From assembly GCA_012026935.1 (NCBI GenBank), contig VEPI01000022.1, positions 1 to 34,896 on the forward strand: a stretch of DNA of 34,896 nt, written 5' to 3'. Positions 21,225 through 28,743 of the stretch are shown here, in pieces (within the stretch, counting starts at the first letter, position 1; each line of letters starts with the position of its first letter). Source of the stretch: Melioribacter sp. Its GTDB lineage: Bacteria > Bacteroidota > Ignavibacteria > Ignavibacteriales > Melioribacteraceae. Made by a program: the position numbers and the translations under genes. The notes below the pieces were generated by a model. It ran no database searches. It had not been told where the DNA came from and saw only the letters and a program-made list of their open reading frames with translations.

Positions 21225-22751
21225 TTAGTCGGTAAGCTTTTTATAGAGATCAACATACTTCTTGGAAGAATTCATCCAAGTAAAATTGGATTTCATTCCG
21301 TTGTTCATAATGATATGCCATTTGTCCTGATCTTTAGTGAAAATCTTTACGGCATTTTTAATTTCTGCCAACATTTCCGCAGCGGAATATTTCTTAAAGA
21401 CAAATCCATTGCCGGTTTTATTTTTCGGATTGAATGCCTGGACAGTATCGGCAAGTCCCCCTGTATGACGTACGACAGGGATAGTTCCATACATCAAACT
21501 ATACATTTGATTTAAGCCGCATGGTTCGTACTTAGACGGCATTAAGAAAATATCGGAACCGGCTTCAATCAAATGTGCCAATTCATCATCGAATCCGATA
21601 TAGCACGAAAATTTATTATGATATTTTGAAGCCATACTAGTAAAGAATTTATGATATTTCTTATCGCCTGTGCCGAGAAGAATAAAATGTATATCCATTT
21701 TCATCAAACTTGTAAATGCTTTTTCAATTATATCCATCCCCTTATTATCATAAAGTCTTGAAATCATCCCGATAACAGGTACATCATCTTTTGCAGTAAA
21801 GTGAAAATTATTGGCAAGTGCTTTCTTGCTTTCTTTTTTCATTTCAATATTCTTCGTAGAAAATTTGTGCGGGATTTTTGAATCAACTTCCGGATTCCAA
21901 ATTGTATCATCAATTCCATTGATAATTCCGTAAAGATCTTTTTTCCTTTTGTTGAGAATATCTTCTAAACCCAATCCGTAATCTTTATTCTGGCAAATCT
22001 CTTTTGCATAAGTTTCGCTTACTGTATTTAACATATCAGAATAAAGTAATCCGCTCTTTAAGAAATTTATTTTACCTTTATGAAGAATTCCTTTTTCACT
22101 TTCCAGCTCTTTCGGCAAATCAGTCTTAACAAAATTTGCTTTCGGGAAAATGCCCTGGAAAGATAAATTATGGATTGTGAAAATTGTTTTTATCGAACTG
22201 AATGTCCGGTCGTTTTTATAGGTGGATTTTAAGTAAGCCGGTATCAGCCCTGTCTGCCAATCGTTGCAGTGAATAATATCCGGTGTCCATCCTAATTTAG
22301 TGATCAATTCAAAAACTGCACGCGATAAAAGTATAAATCTTTCATCATTATCGGGGTAATCTTCACCTGAAATAGGATCGGTGTAAAGACTATGCCTGCT
22401 GCCGTAGTATTCCGGGTTATCTAAAAAATAAATTTGTACTCTAGTTTTCGGACCTATTAAGAAGGAAGACCGCAGGGAAAAAATTACTTCTTTATTTCCA
22501 ATGTTAACTTTTAGATCTTTCAGGCGAACTACTTCATGTATCTTAAATTTTCTTTCATCAATAGCACCGTATTTCGGAACAATAATTCTTACTATATGTC
22601 CCATCTCCTGTAATTTTTGTGGTAACGCAGATGATACATCTGCTAAACCGCCTGTTTTAATGAATGGAACGACTTCTGAGGTTGCGAAAAGGATCTTTAA
22701 TTTTTTGCCTGAAGACATATTTTTTTGAATCCCTCGATTTTGAACATGCAA
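21225..22751 (-). CDS. glgA: Glycogen synthase (true start probably the internal MSSGKKLKILFATSE)
   Basis: GT5 signatures: EVVPFIKTGGLADVSSALP, HCNDWQTGLIPAYL, TIHNLSFQG, PSKYEPCGLNQMYSLMYGTIPVVRHTGGLADTV. Confidence 0.95.
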   Translation of the reverse strand: MHVQNRGIQKNMSSGKKLKILFATSEVVPFIKTGGLADVSSALPQKLQEMGHIVRIIVPKYGAIDERKFKIHEVVRLKDLKVNIGNKEVIFSLRSSFLIGPKTRVQIYFLDNPEYYGSRHSLYTDPISGEDYPDNDERFILLSRAVFELITKLGWTPDIIHCNDWQTGLIPAYLKSTYKNDRTFSSIKTIFTIHNLSFQGIFPKANFVKTDLPKELESEKGILHKGKINFLKSGLLYSDMLNTVSETYAKEICQNKDYGLGLEDILNKRKKDLYGIINGIDDTIWNPEVDSKIPHKFSTKNIEMKKESKKALANNFHFTAKDDVPVIGMISRLYDNKGMDIIEKAFTSLMKMDIHFILLGTGDKKYHKFFTSMASKYHNKFSCYIGFDDELAHLIEAGSDIFLMPSKYEPCGLNQMYSLMYGTIPVVRHTGGLADTVQAFNPKNKTGNGFVFKKYSAAEMLAEIKNAVKIFTKDQDKWHIIMNNGMKSNFTWMNSSKKYVDLYKKLTD

Positions 22752-22869
22752 AATTACGAAAATACGCCCGCATAGACAAAATTATTAGCAAATAAAGATT
22801 CGATTTCTCTATTTTTGAACCGTTCATCTTTGCTAAATGGTAGTTTACCTTTATTAATAACTAAAAAGC

Positions 22870-24123
22870 ATGAAAACACTCTTTAAAAACCCATCTCAGA
22901 TAATTACCGTTAATACTAAGGGTAAGAATTTCAAGCGCGGCTCGGAATTATGTGAACTTAATCCGATTTCCGGTCATTCAATACTTGTTGAGAATGGTAT
23001 TATTAAAGATCTGATACCAAATTCGACTTCTTCAAAAACATCTGCCGATAAAACTTTTGATTTAAAGGACTTAATAGTACTTCCGGGATTAGTTGAATGC
23101 CATACTCATGCCGCTTATGCCGGTTCTCGCGCAAACGAATTTTTGATGAGACTTAACGGTGCTACTTATGAAGAGATAGCAAAATCCGGCGGTGGAATAA
23201 TTTCGACAGTTAAAGCTGTCCGTAATTCATCATTCGAAGAATTGGTTAGAATACTTAAACCAAGAATTGATTATTTCATCACCCAAGGAATAACCTCTCT
23301 AGAAATAAAAAGCGGATACGGGTTAAGTTTTTATGATGAGATAAAACTTCTTCAAGTTATAAATCATTTTAAAACTCATTCACCTATAGAAATAATTCCT
23401 ACATTTTTAGGTGCACACACTTATCCCCCGGAATATAAAAACGATCACAAACAATATTTAGATCTGATAATTAAAGAACTGGTTCCATACATTATTAAAA
23501 ATAAACTTGCAGATTCGGTTGATGCATTTTGTGAGAAGTCGGCATTCTCTTCCGATGAAGTTGATAAGATTTTCTCCAAAGCAAAAAAACTTGGTTACAA
23601 ATTACGTCTTCACACCGAACAGTTTAATAATATTGGCGGATTGGATGTTGCACTTAAACATAAAGCTTTATCGGTAGATCATCTTGAAGTAATCAATGAA
23701 GATGATATTACAAAATTAGCCAAGAGCGATACAGTTTCTGTACTTCTGCCGGGAGTATCATTCTTTTTAGATTACAATTACGCACCGGCCAGAAAATTAA
23801 TCGAACACAATGCAATAATTGCATTAGCAACAGATTACAATCCGGGCTCGTCACATATTCCCAATCTTCATTTTATAATGCAGCTTGCAGCACTTAAAAT
23901 GAAAATGAGTGCTGAAGAAATTATTTCTTCTGTTACAATTAACTCGGCAGCCGCACTAGGCTTAAATGAAAAACTTGGAAGTATTGAAATAGGCAAGCAG
24001 GCGGATTTTGCGGTCTTCGACACTAAAGATTATCGAGAGATAATTTATAACATTGGAATCAATTTGAATAAATACACAATTAAGAAAGGTCAAATCATTT
24101 TTCAACGAGCGGAGACTAAATGA
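22870..24123 (+). CDS. hutI: Imidazolonepropionase
   Basis: Amidohydrolase motif GLVECHTHAAYAGSRANEF, LEIKSGYGL, DYNPGSSHIPN. Confidence 0.95.
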   Translation: MKTLFKNPSQIITVNTKGKNFKRGSELCELNPISGHSILVENGIIKDLIPNSTSSKTSADKTFDLKDLIVLPGLVECHTHAAYAGSRANEFLMRLNGATYEEIAKSGGGIISTVKAVRNSSFEELVRILKPRIDYFITQGITSLEIKSGYGLSFYDEIKLLQVINHFKTHSPIEIIPTFLGAHTYPPEYKNDHKQYLDLIIKELVPYIIKNKLADSVDAFCEKSAFSSDEVDKIFSKAKKLGYKLRLHTEQFNNIGGLDVALKHKALSVDHLEVINEDDITKLAKSDTVSVLLPGVSFFLDYNYAPARKLIEHNAIIALATDYNPGSSHIPNLHFIMQLAALKMKMSAEEIISSVTINSAAALGLNEKLGSIEIGKQADFAVFDTKDYREIIYNIGINLNKYTIKKGQIIFQRAETK

Positions 24124-25136
24124 AAATTATTGAGTGTGTCCCGAATTTCAGCGAAGGGAAAAATCAAAAAACATTTGAAGCGATTAAAGAAGCAGTAGCA
24201 AAAACTAAAGATGTAAAATTATTAAGTCTTGAACCCGACGGAGATTACAATCGTGTTGTTGTAACATTGGCGGGAAATGAAGAAGGAATATTAAACGGGA
24301 CATTGAACGCATGCAGAACAGCCGCTTCATTTATTGATATGCGCATGCACAAAGGAGGTCATCCGCGCCTCGGTGCGATAGATGTTGTTCCATTCGTTCC
24401 GGTTGCAAATGTAACTACTGAGGAATGTGTGAAGATTTCCGAAGAGTTTGCAAAAATTATTTCTAATGATTTAAAAGTTCCGGTCTATCTATATGAAAGT
24501 GCTGCCCGCAAGACTGACAGGAAAAGTTTATCAAGTATTCGTCAAGGTGAGTACGAAGGGCTCGAAGAAAAATTAAAAGACCCGAACTGGCGGCCGGATT
24601 ATGGTGAGCCGATCTTTAATCCTAAGCTTGGTGCAATAGTTACAGGCTCCCGATTTTTTCTAATTGCTTATAACGTAAACATTAAATCGAATGACGTTAA
24701 ATATTCAAAAGAGATTGGCGAAATTTTAAGAGAAAGCGGTTACGCTAAACGCGATGATAATGGAAACGTTATCAAAGTTGACGGAAAGACAGTAAAAGTC
24801 CCCGGACGTTTGAAAGAAGTAAAAGGAATGGGCGTTGCGCTGGAAAAATATAATATATCACAAGTCTCGATGAACTTAACTAACTACAATATTACTCCGA
24901 TGCATGTAGCTTTTGAAGAATCGAAGAAAGAAGCAGCACGACTTGGTGTTGAAGTAAACGGAAGCGAGATTGTTGGATTAGTTCCACTTGAAGCAATGCT
25001 GCAAGCCGGCAGGTTTTATTCAAACGGAAAAGAGAATAATGAGAAGAGTTTGGTTAATCTTACAATTGAAAAATTAGGATTAAGTGCGCTTCATCCGTTC
25101 AAACCGGAAGAAAAAATAATTGAGTATATGATTTAA
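24120..25136 (+). CDS. ftcD: Glutamate formimidoyltransferase
   Basis: MKIIECVPNFSEG, HKGGHPRLGAIDVVPFVP; overlaps hutI by 4 nt. Confidence 0.95.
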   Translation: MKIIECVPNFSEGKNQKTFEAIKEAVAKTKDVKLLSLEPDGDYNRVVVTLAGNEEGILNGTLNACRTAASFIDMRMHKGGHPRLGAIDVVPFVPVANVTTEECVKISEEFAKIISNDLKVPVYLYESAARKTDRKSLSSIRQGEYEGLEEKLKDPNWRPDYGEPIFNPKLGAIVTGSRFFLIAYNVNIKSNDVKYSKEIGEILRESGYAKRDDNGNVIKVDGKTVKVPGRLKEVKGMGVALEKYNISQVSMNLTNYNITPMHVAFEESKKEAARLGVEVNGSEIVGLVPLEAMLQAGRFYSNGKENNEKSLVNLTIEKLGLSALHPFKPEEKIIEYMI

Positions 25137-25137
25137 T

Positions 25138-25219
25138 TCCGAGGAGCGCAGCGACGAAGAATCTCAAACAAAAATAATTAAGAGACACTTCTCCCGACAA
25201 GTCGGGATCAGAGTGACAT
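25138..25219. repeat. Candidate intergenic repeat with perfect hairpin TCCCGAC-AA-GTCGGGA
   Basis: TTCCGAGGAGCGCAGCGACGAAGAATCTC ... TCCCGACAAGTCGGGATCAGAGTGACA; stem at 25192-25207. GC-rich block in AT-rich DNA inside the hut/ftcD-fchA gene line. Confidence 0.5.
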
Positions 25220-25235
25220 ATACGGAGAAATAAAA

Positions 25236-25868
25236 ATGAATATCACAAAAACACTACAAGAATATTTTAACGAACTATCATCCAACTCACCTACTCCAGG
25301 CGGAGGAAATGTAGCGGCGTTATGCGGTACTCTTTCTGCAAGTTTGGGAATTATGGTTTGCAATCTTACTATTGGTAAGAAGAAATATGTAGATGTGGAA
25401 TCTGAGATGATCCGCTTAAAAGAAAAAATTGAAAACTTGCAAAAAGGATTTATTGAGCTCGGGCAAAAAGATAATGCATCATTCGATAAAGTAATGGAAG
25501 CATTCAAACTTCCGAAAGAAACCGAACAAGAAAAAAACTTACGTGCAAAAGCAATTGAAGAAGCAACAATCGGCGCTACATCCGCCCCGATGGAAGTAAT
25601 ACAATCATCAAAAACACTTCTTCCCATTCTAGAAATTATAATTGATAAAGGGAATAAAAATTCACTGTCTGATGCCGGTGTTGCTGTGGCATTAACAAGA
25701 ACCGCGGCTAATAGTGCATATTTAAATGTTTTGATTAACTGTTCGTCATTAAGTAATCAAACTATTGCTAATGAATTGAAAAAGACTGCAGACATTTTAA
25801 TCGAAGAAGTAATTCGTACAAGCGATAGACTATTTGAACAGGTTGTGAAAGCAGTTCAGAGCAAATGA
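25236..25868 (+). CDS. Formimidoyltetrahydrofolate cyclodeaminase (FTCD_C family)
   Basis: FNELSSNSPTPGGGNVAALCGTLSASLGIMVCNLTIG; downstream of ftcD. Confidence 0.92.
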   Translation: MNITKTLQEYFNELSSNSPTPGGGNVAALCGTLSASLGIMVCNLTIGKKKYVDVESEMIRLKEKIENLQKGFIELGQKDNASFDKVMEAFKLPKETEQEKNLRAKAIEEATIGATSAPMEVIQSSKTLLPILEIIIDKGNKNSLSDAGVAVALTRTAANSAYLNVLINCSSLSNQTIANELKKTADILIEEVIRTSDRLFEQVVKAVQSK

Positions 25869-27208
25869 TTTCGAAAGTAATAAAGATATTAGTTCCTGAG
25901 TGCCTAAGTTCCTTAGTGCCTAAGTATATTAAAAATTGCTTACTCAATAACTTAGGTACTCAGGCACTTAGAAACTTTACAAACAAATTACTTCTTCTAT
26001 TTTTCTTAATTCTACCAACAGTAATGCAAGCACAAAGGATTTCATTAGGCATTGATGTTCTCCAAAAAAATAATTTTTCACTGCTTACCGGAAAGCGTGT
26101 CGGTTTAATTACTAATCAAACGGGTGTTAACAGTAAATTAGAATCAACTCTTGATCTTTTCAAACGGGCAAATAATTTTAAACTCACGGCAGTATATTCA
26201 CCTGAACACGGATTAAAAGGTTTAATCGCAGCCGGACAATCTTATAACGGTTATATAGATTCATTAACCGGAATAAAATATTTTTCACTCTACGGCAAGA
26301 CCGCAAAACCGACAAAAGAAATGTTGGAAGAAATTGATATACTCGTTTATGATATCCAGGATATCGGCGTTCGGTCGTACACTTATATTTCCACACTCGG
26401 ACTTGCAATGGAAGCGGCGGCAGAAAATAAAATTCAGTTTATAGTTTTAGACCGCCCAAATCCTTTAGGCGGACTTCGCATTGAAGGAAATGTTGTTGAA
26501 GATGATTACAGATCCTTCGTGAGCAATTATGCAATTCCTTATGTGTACGGTTTGACTTGCGGTGAACTTGCAAATTTAATAAACACAAAAAGTGCGCTTG
26601 GCAATAAAGTTAAATGTAAACTCACTGTTGTAAAGATGGAAGGCTGGAAACGCAATATGCTTTTTAAGGATACGGGATTGATCTGGGTTCCGACTTCTCC
26701 CAACGTTCCGTATATGGAAACACCATCTTATCTTGTTGCAAGCGGGGTGTTGGGTGAGCTTGTTACTTTCGGAATTGGAATTACTTACACACTTCCCTTT
26801 CAAACTTTTGCTGCCGAATGGATTGATGCCGACACCCTTGCAGTTAAAATGAATGCTCTTAATTTGCCCGGAGTTTTATTCCGTCCGATTTCTTATAAAG
26901 TTCTTTACGGAGATTGGAAAGATAAAATTTTAAGCGGAGTGCAAATTCATATCACTGATTTTGAAAAAGTTGATTTACTTGAGCTTCAATTTTATTTTCT
27001 GCAAGTCTATCACGAATTATACCCCGATACAAACCCGTTTACTCTTGCAACAACAAACCGTATGAAAATGTTTGACAAAGTGATGGGAACCGATAGAGTA
27101 AGATTAAAATTCTCGAAAAGATTCCGAGTTGATGATATAAAGAAACTTTTAGATAAAGATATTAACTGGTTCAGAAAACTTTCGAAGAGATATTACTTAT
27201 ACAACTAA
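25865..27208 (+). CDS. DUF1343 protein, exo-beta-N-acetylmuramidase NamZ-like; N-terminus probably over-extended
   Basis: DUF1343 signatures (LITNQTGVNS, VYSPEHGLKG, SLYGKTAKPTKEMLEEIDILVYDIQDIGVRSYTYISTLGLAMEAAAE, LDRPNPLGG). Confidence 0.92.
   Translation: MISKVIKILVPECLSSLVPKYIKNCLLNNLGTQALRNFTNKLLLLFFLILPTVMQAQRISLGIDVLQKNNFSLLTGKRVGLITNQTGVNSKLESTLDLFKRANNFKLTAVYSPEHGLKGLIAAGQSYNGYIDSLTGIKYFSLYGKTAKPTKEMLEEIDILVYDIQDIGVRSYTYISTLGLAMEAAAENKIQFIVLDRPNPLGGLRIEGNVVEDDYRSFVSNYAIPYVYGLTCGELANLINTKSALGNKVKCKLTVVKMEGWKRNMLFKDTGLIWVPTSPNVPYMETPSYLVASGVLGELVTFGIGITYTLPFQTFAAEWIDADTLAVKMNALNLPGVLFRPISYKVLYGDWKDKILSGVQIHITDFEKVDLLELQFYFLQVYHELYPDTNPFTLATTNRMKMFDKVMGTDRVRLKFSKRFRVDDIKKLLDKDINWFRKLSKRYYLYN
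25891..25976. repeat. Imperfect inverted repeat (AGTGCCTAAG-type words) lying inside the annotated N-terminus of the DUF1343 ORF
   Basis: Left arm AGTTCCTGAGTGCCTAAGTTCCTTAG versus reverse complement of right arm AGTTTCTAAGTGCCTGAGTACCTAAG, 21/26 by eye. Confidence 0.65.
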
Positions 27209-27225
27209 AAATTAATTCTGAAAGC

Positions 27226-27264
27226 AAAAACCCGATTTCTTAATGTTAGAAATCGGGTTTTTTT
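27226..27264. terminator. Bidirectional intrinsic terminator between convergent genes
   Basis: AAAAACCCGATTTCT-taatgtt-AGAAATCGGGTTTTTTT: strong stem with flanking A and T tracts. Confidence 0.9.
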
Positions 27265-27271
27265 ATGATAG

Positions 27272-27553
27272 CTATTTTACATCCTTAATTTCTTTCTTTA
27301 CTTGTTCGTCTGTTAAATCCATGTGATGATGAGTTTTCGCATGCATTTTAACATCCGAAATGATTTCTTTTTCATCCTTGCTTTGGATGCAAAAGCCGCA
27401 AGCAGGATCGCATTTTACTTCTTTGAGCGTTCCCATTTCTTTCTTTTCCATCTTTTTTGCATCACCCTTTTTAGCATCTTGTGCGATGGATGGTGTTACA
27501 AAAACAAGAGCCAACAACAATGCGAGTACAATTACAAATCTATTTTTGTACAT
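27272..27553 (-). CDS. Exported DUF1059-like small protein
   Basis: Signal peptide MYKNRFVIVLALLLALVFVTPSIAQ, then Lys-rich linker and KCDPACGFCIQSKDEKEIISDVKMHAKTHHHMDLTDEQVKKEI resembling DUF1059; good SD (AGGAGG) upstream. Confidence 0.7.
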   Translation of the reverse strand: MYKNRFVIVLALLLALVFVTPSIAQDAKKGDAKKMEKKEMGTLKEVKCDPACGFCIQSKDEKEIISDVKMHAKTHHHMDLTDEQVKKEIKDVK

Positions 27554-27583
27554 CTGAAACCTCCTTAATAGGTTTTTATTATT

Positions 27584-27599
27584 GTTTGTTTAAACAGAC
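27584..27599. promoter_or_regulatory. Near-perfect 16-bp palindrome upstream of the exported DUF1059-like gene
   Basis: GTTTGTTTAAACAGAC: one symmetric position broken, ~30 bp upstream of the start codon at 27553. Confidence 0.35.
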
Positions 27600-27746
27600 C
27601 AAAAATTGCGGACTTATAAGAACAATAATTTTATTGAGTTTAGTTCACTTTTAAGGTAATGATTTTTACTGTCTAAGGGCGGCGTTTTTGAAGATAGAAA
27701 AAAATAATCCCTATACAATTCCTACCAGAGTATAAGATTGGACTTC

Positions 27747-27937
27747 TCAAACATTGTTCTTCAATTCAAAAGTCAAATAATACTCGAGCCGAGATTCCGG
27801 TCCAGCACTACTAACCACTGCTATTATACCTGCGTATGGGTCTTATTAAACCCAACACGTGAAAAAATAAATAATCCATATGTCTTATCATTAAAAATTG
27901 AATTACCACATTCAGTGCAAAGAAAAACTTCTTCTTG
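27747..27937 (-). pseudogene. Possible frameshifted/decayed short gene
   Basis: Minus strand reads QEEVFLCTECGNSIFNDKTYGLFIFSRVGFNKTHTQ then, after a frame change, GIIAVVSSAGPESRLEYYLTFELKNNV*; both halves look protein-like and adjoin. Confidence 0.35.
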
Positions 27938-28110
27938 TCAAGGAGTGGTTCTTGACAACAAGTTAATTCTTTTATTCAACTCTAATATTCACTGCAATAT
28001 AAATTGCAAATAACGCGACCGAGTACAGTTTACCCGTTCTTTTGCGTGACTGTCCGTGTTGCCTGTTCCGCAGACTTATTACGGGGAGTTGCCGGTTATG
28101 CCGTCTTTTA

Positions 28111-28650
28111 TTACAGACCAGTAATTTTATAAGTTGCAATTACCAAAAGTTGACAAAGAATACTTACTGTAAAAAAGTAACCATTATGTTTTAAATCTAT
28201 CTTGAGTTTATTACTTGCTCTTATAACTATTAGAAACAATAATATCAGGACGATTATTCCTACTGTATAAGTACCGAGACCCATAATTGAAGATACTCTA
28301 GCTTCATCTTGTTGACTAAATCCTCCAAAAACAAGAGAAAAAAAGCGGAGTACAAATTGAAAAAATAAAACCAGGTAGGCAAATATTGTTGAATATTTCT
28401 CTAAAATTAGCAGAGAGACAACAGCCAACAATATAGTAAACGCAGGCCCGCCAATACTTACGTATAAATTATGGCTTTCATTTAAATAATGTCCATTTCT
28501 GGGCCAAACATAGTTGAGACTGTATATCATATCATTACCTAGAATTTCTCCTACACTCCAATGACCAAACTCGTGAAAAAGATAAGAGATAAAAGCAATC
28601 GGAATAAATAATAAATAAAGTCTAACTAAAAATTTTTTGTCATCATTCAT
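28111..28650 (-). CDS. Polytopic membrane protein with HEFGHW (HExxH) motif, possible M50-like metalloprotease
   Basis: SYLFHEFGHWSVGEILG in first TM region, several TMs. Confidence 0.6.
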   Translation of the reverse strand: MNDDKKFLVRLYLLFIPIAFISYLFHEFGHWSVGEILGNDMIYSLNYVWPRNGHYLNESHNLYVSIGGPAFTILLAVVSLLILEKYSTIFAYLVLFFQFVLRFFSLVFGGFSQQDEARVSSIMGLGTYTVGIIVLILLFLIVIRASNKLKIDLKHNGYFFTVSILCQLLVIATYKITGL

Positions 28651-28743
28651 TACTTTACTATTTTTTATTAACAGCGTTGCACCTAAGCATGTTTACCCCA
28701 ATTCTTTAGATTGGAGTGATCGGTTTGGAAAATCGGTTAGGAA

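Noticed and set aside
25208-25627. 139-aa minus-strand ORF
   Set aside because: Antisense to the cyclodeaminase gene, which has clear family motifs.
27738-28013. Plus-strand 91-aa ORF MDFSNIVLQFKSQII...
   Set aside because: Low-complexity composition, no recognisable domain, and the opposite strand gives more protein-like text (possible remnant).
28014-28110. Second attC site at the spacer (GCATAAC...GTTATTT on the minus strand)
   Set aside because: Right box does not fit GTTRRRY and the arms pair poorly; kept only as a compositional oddity.
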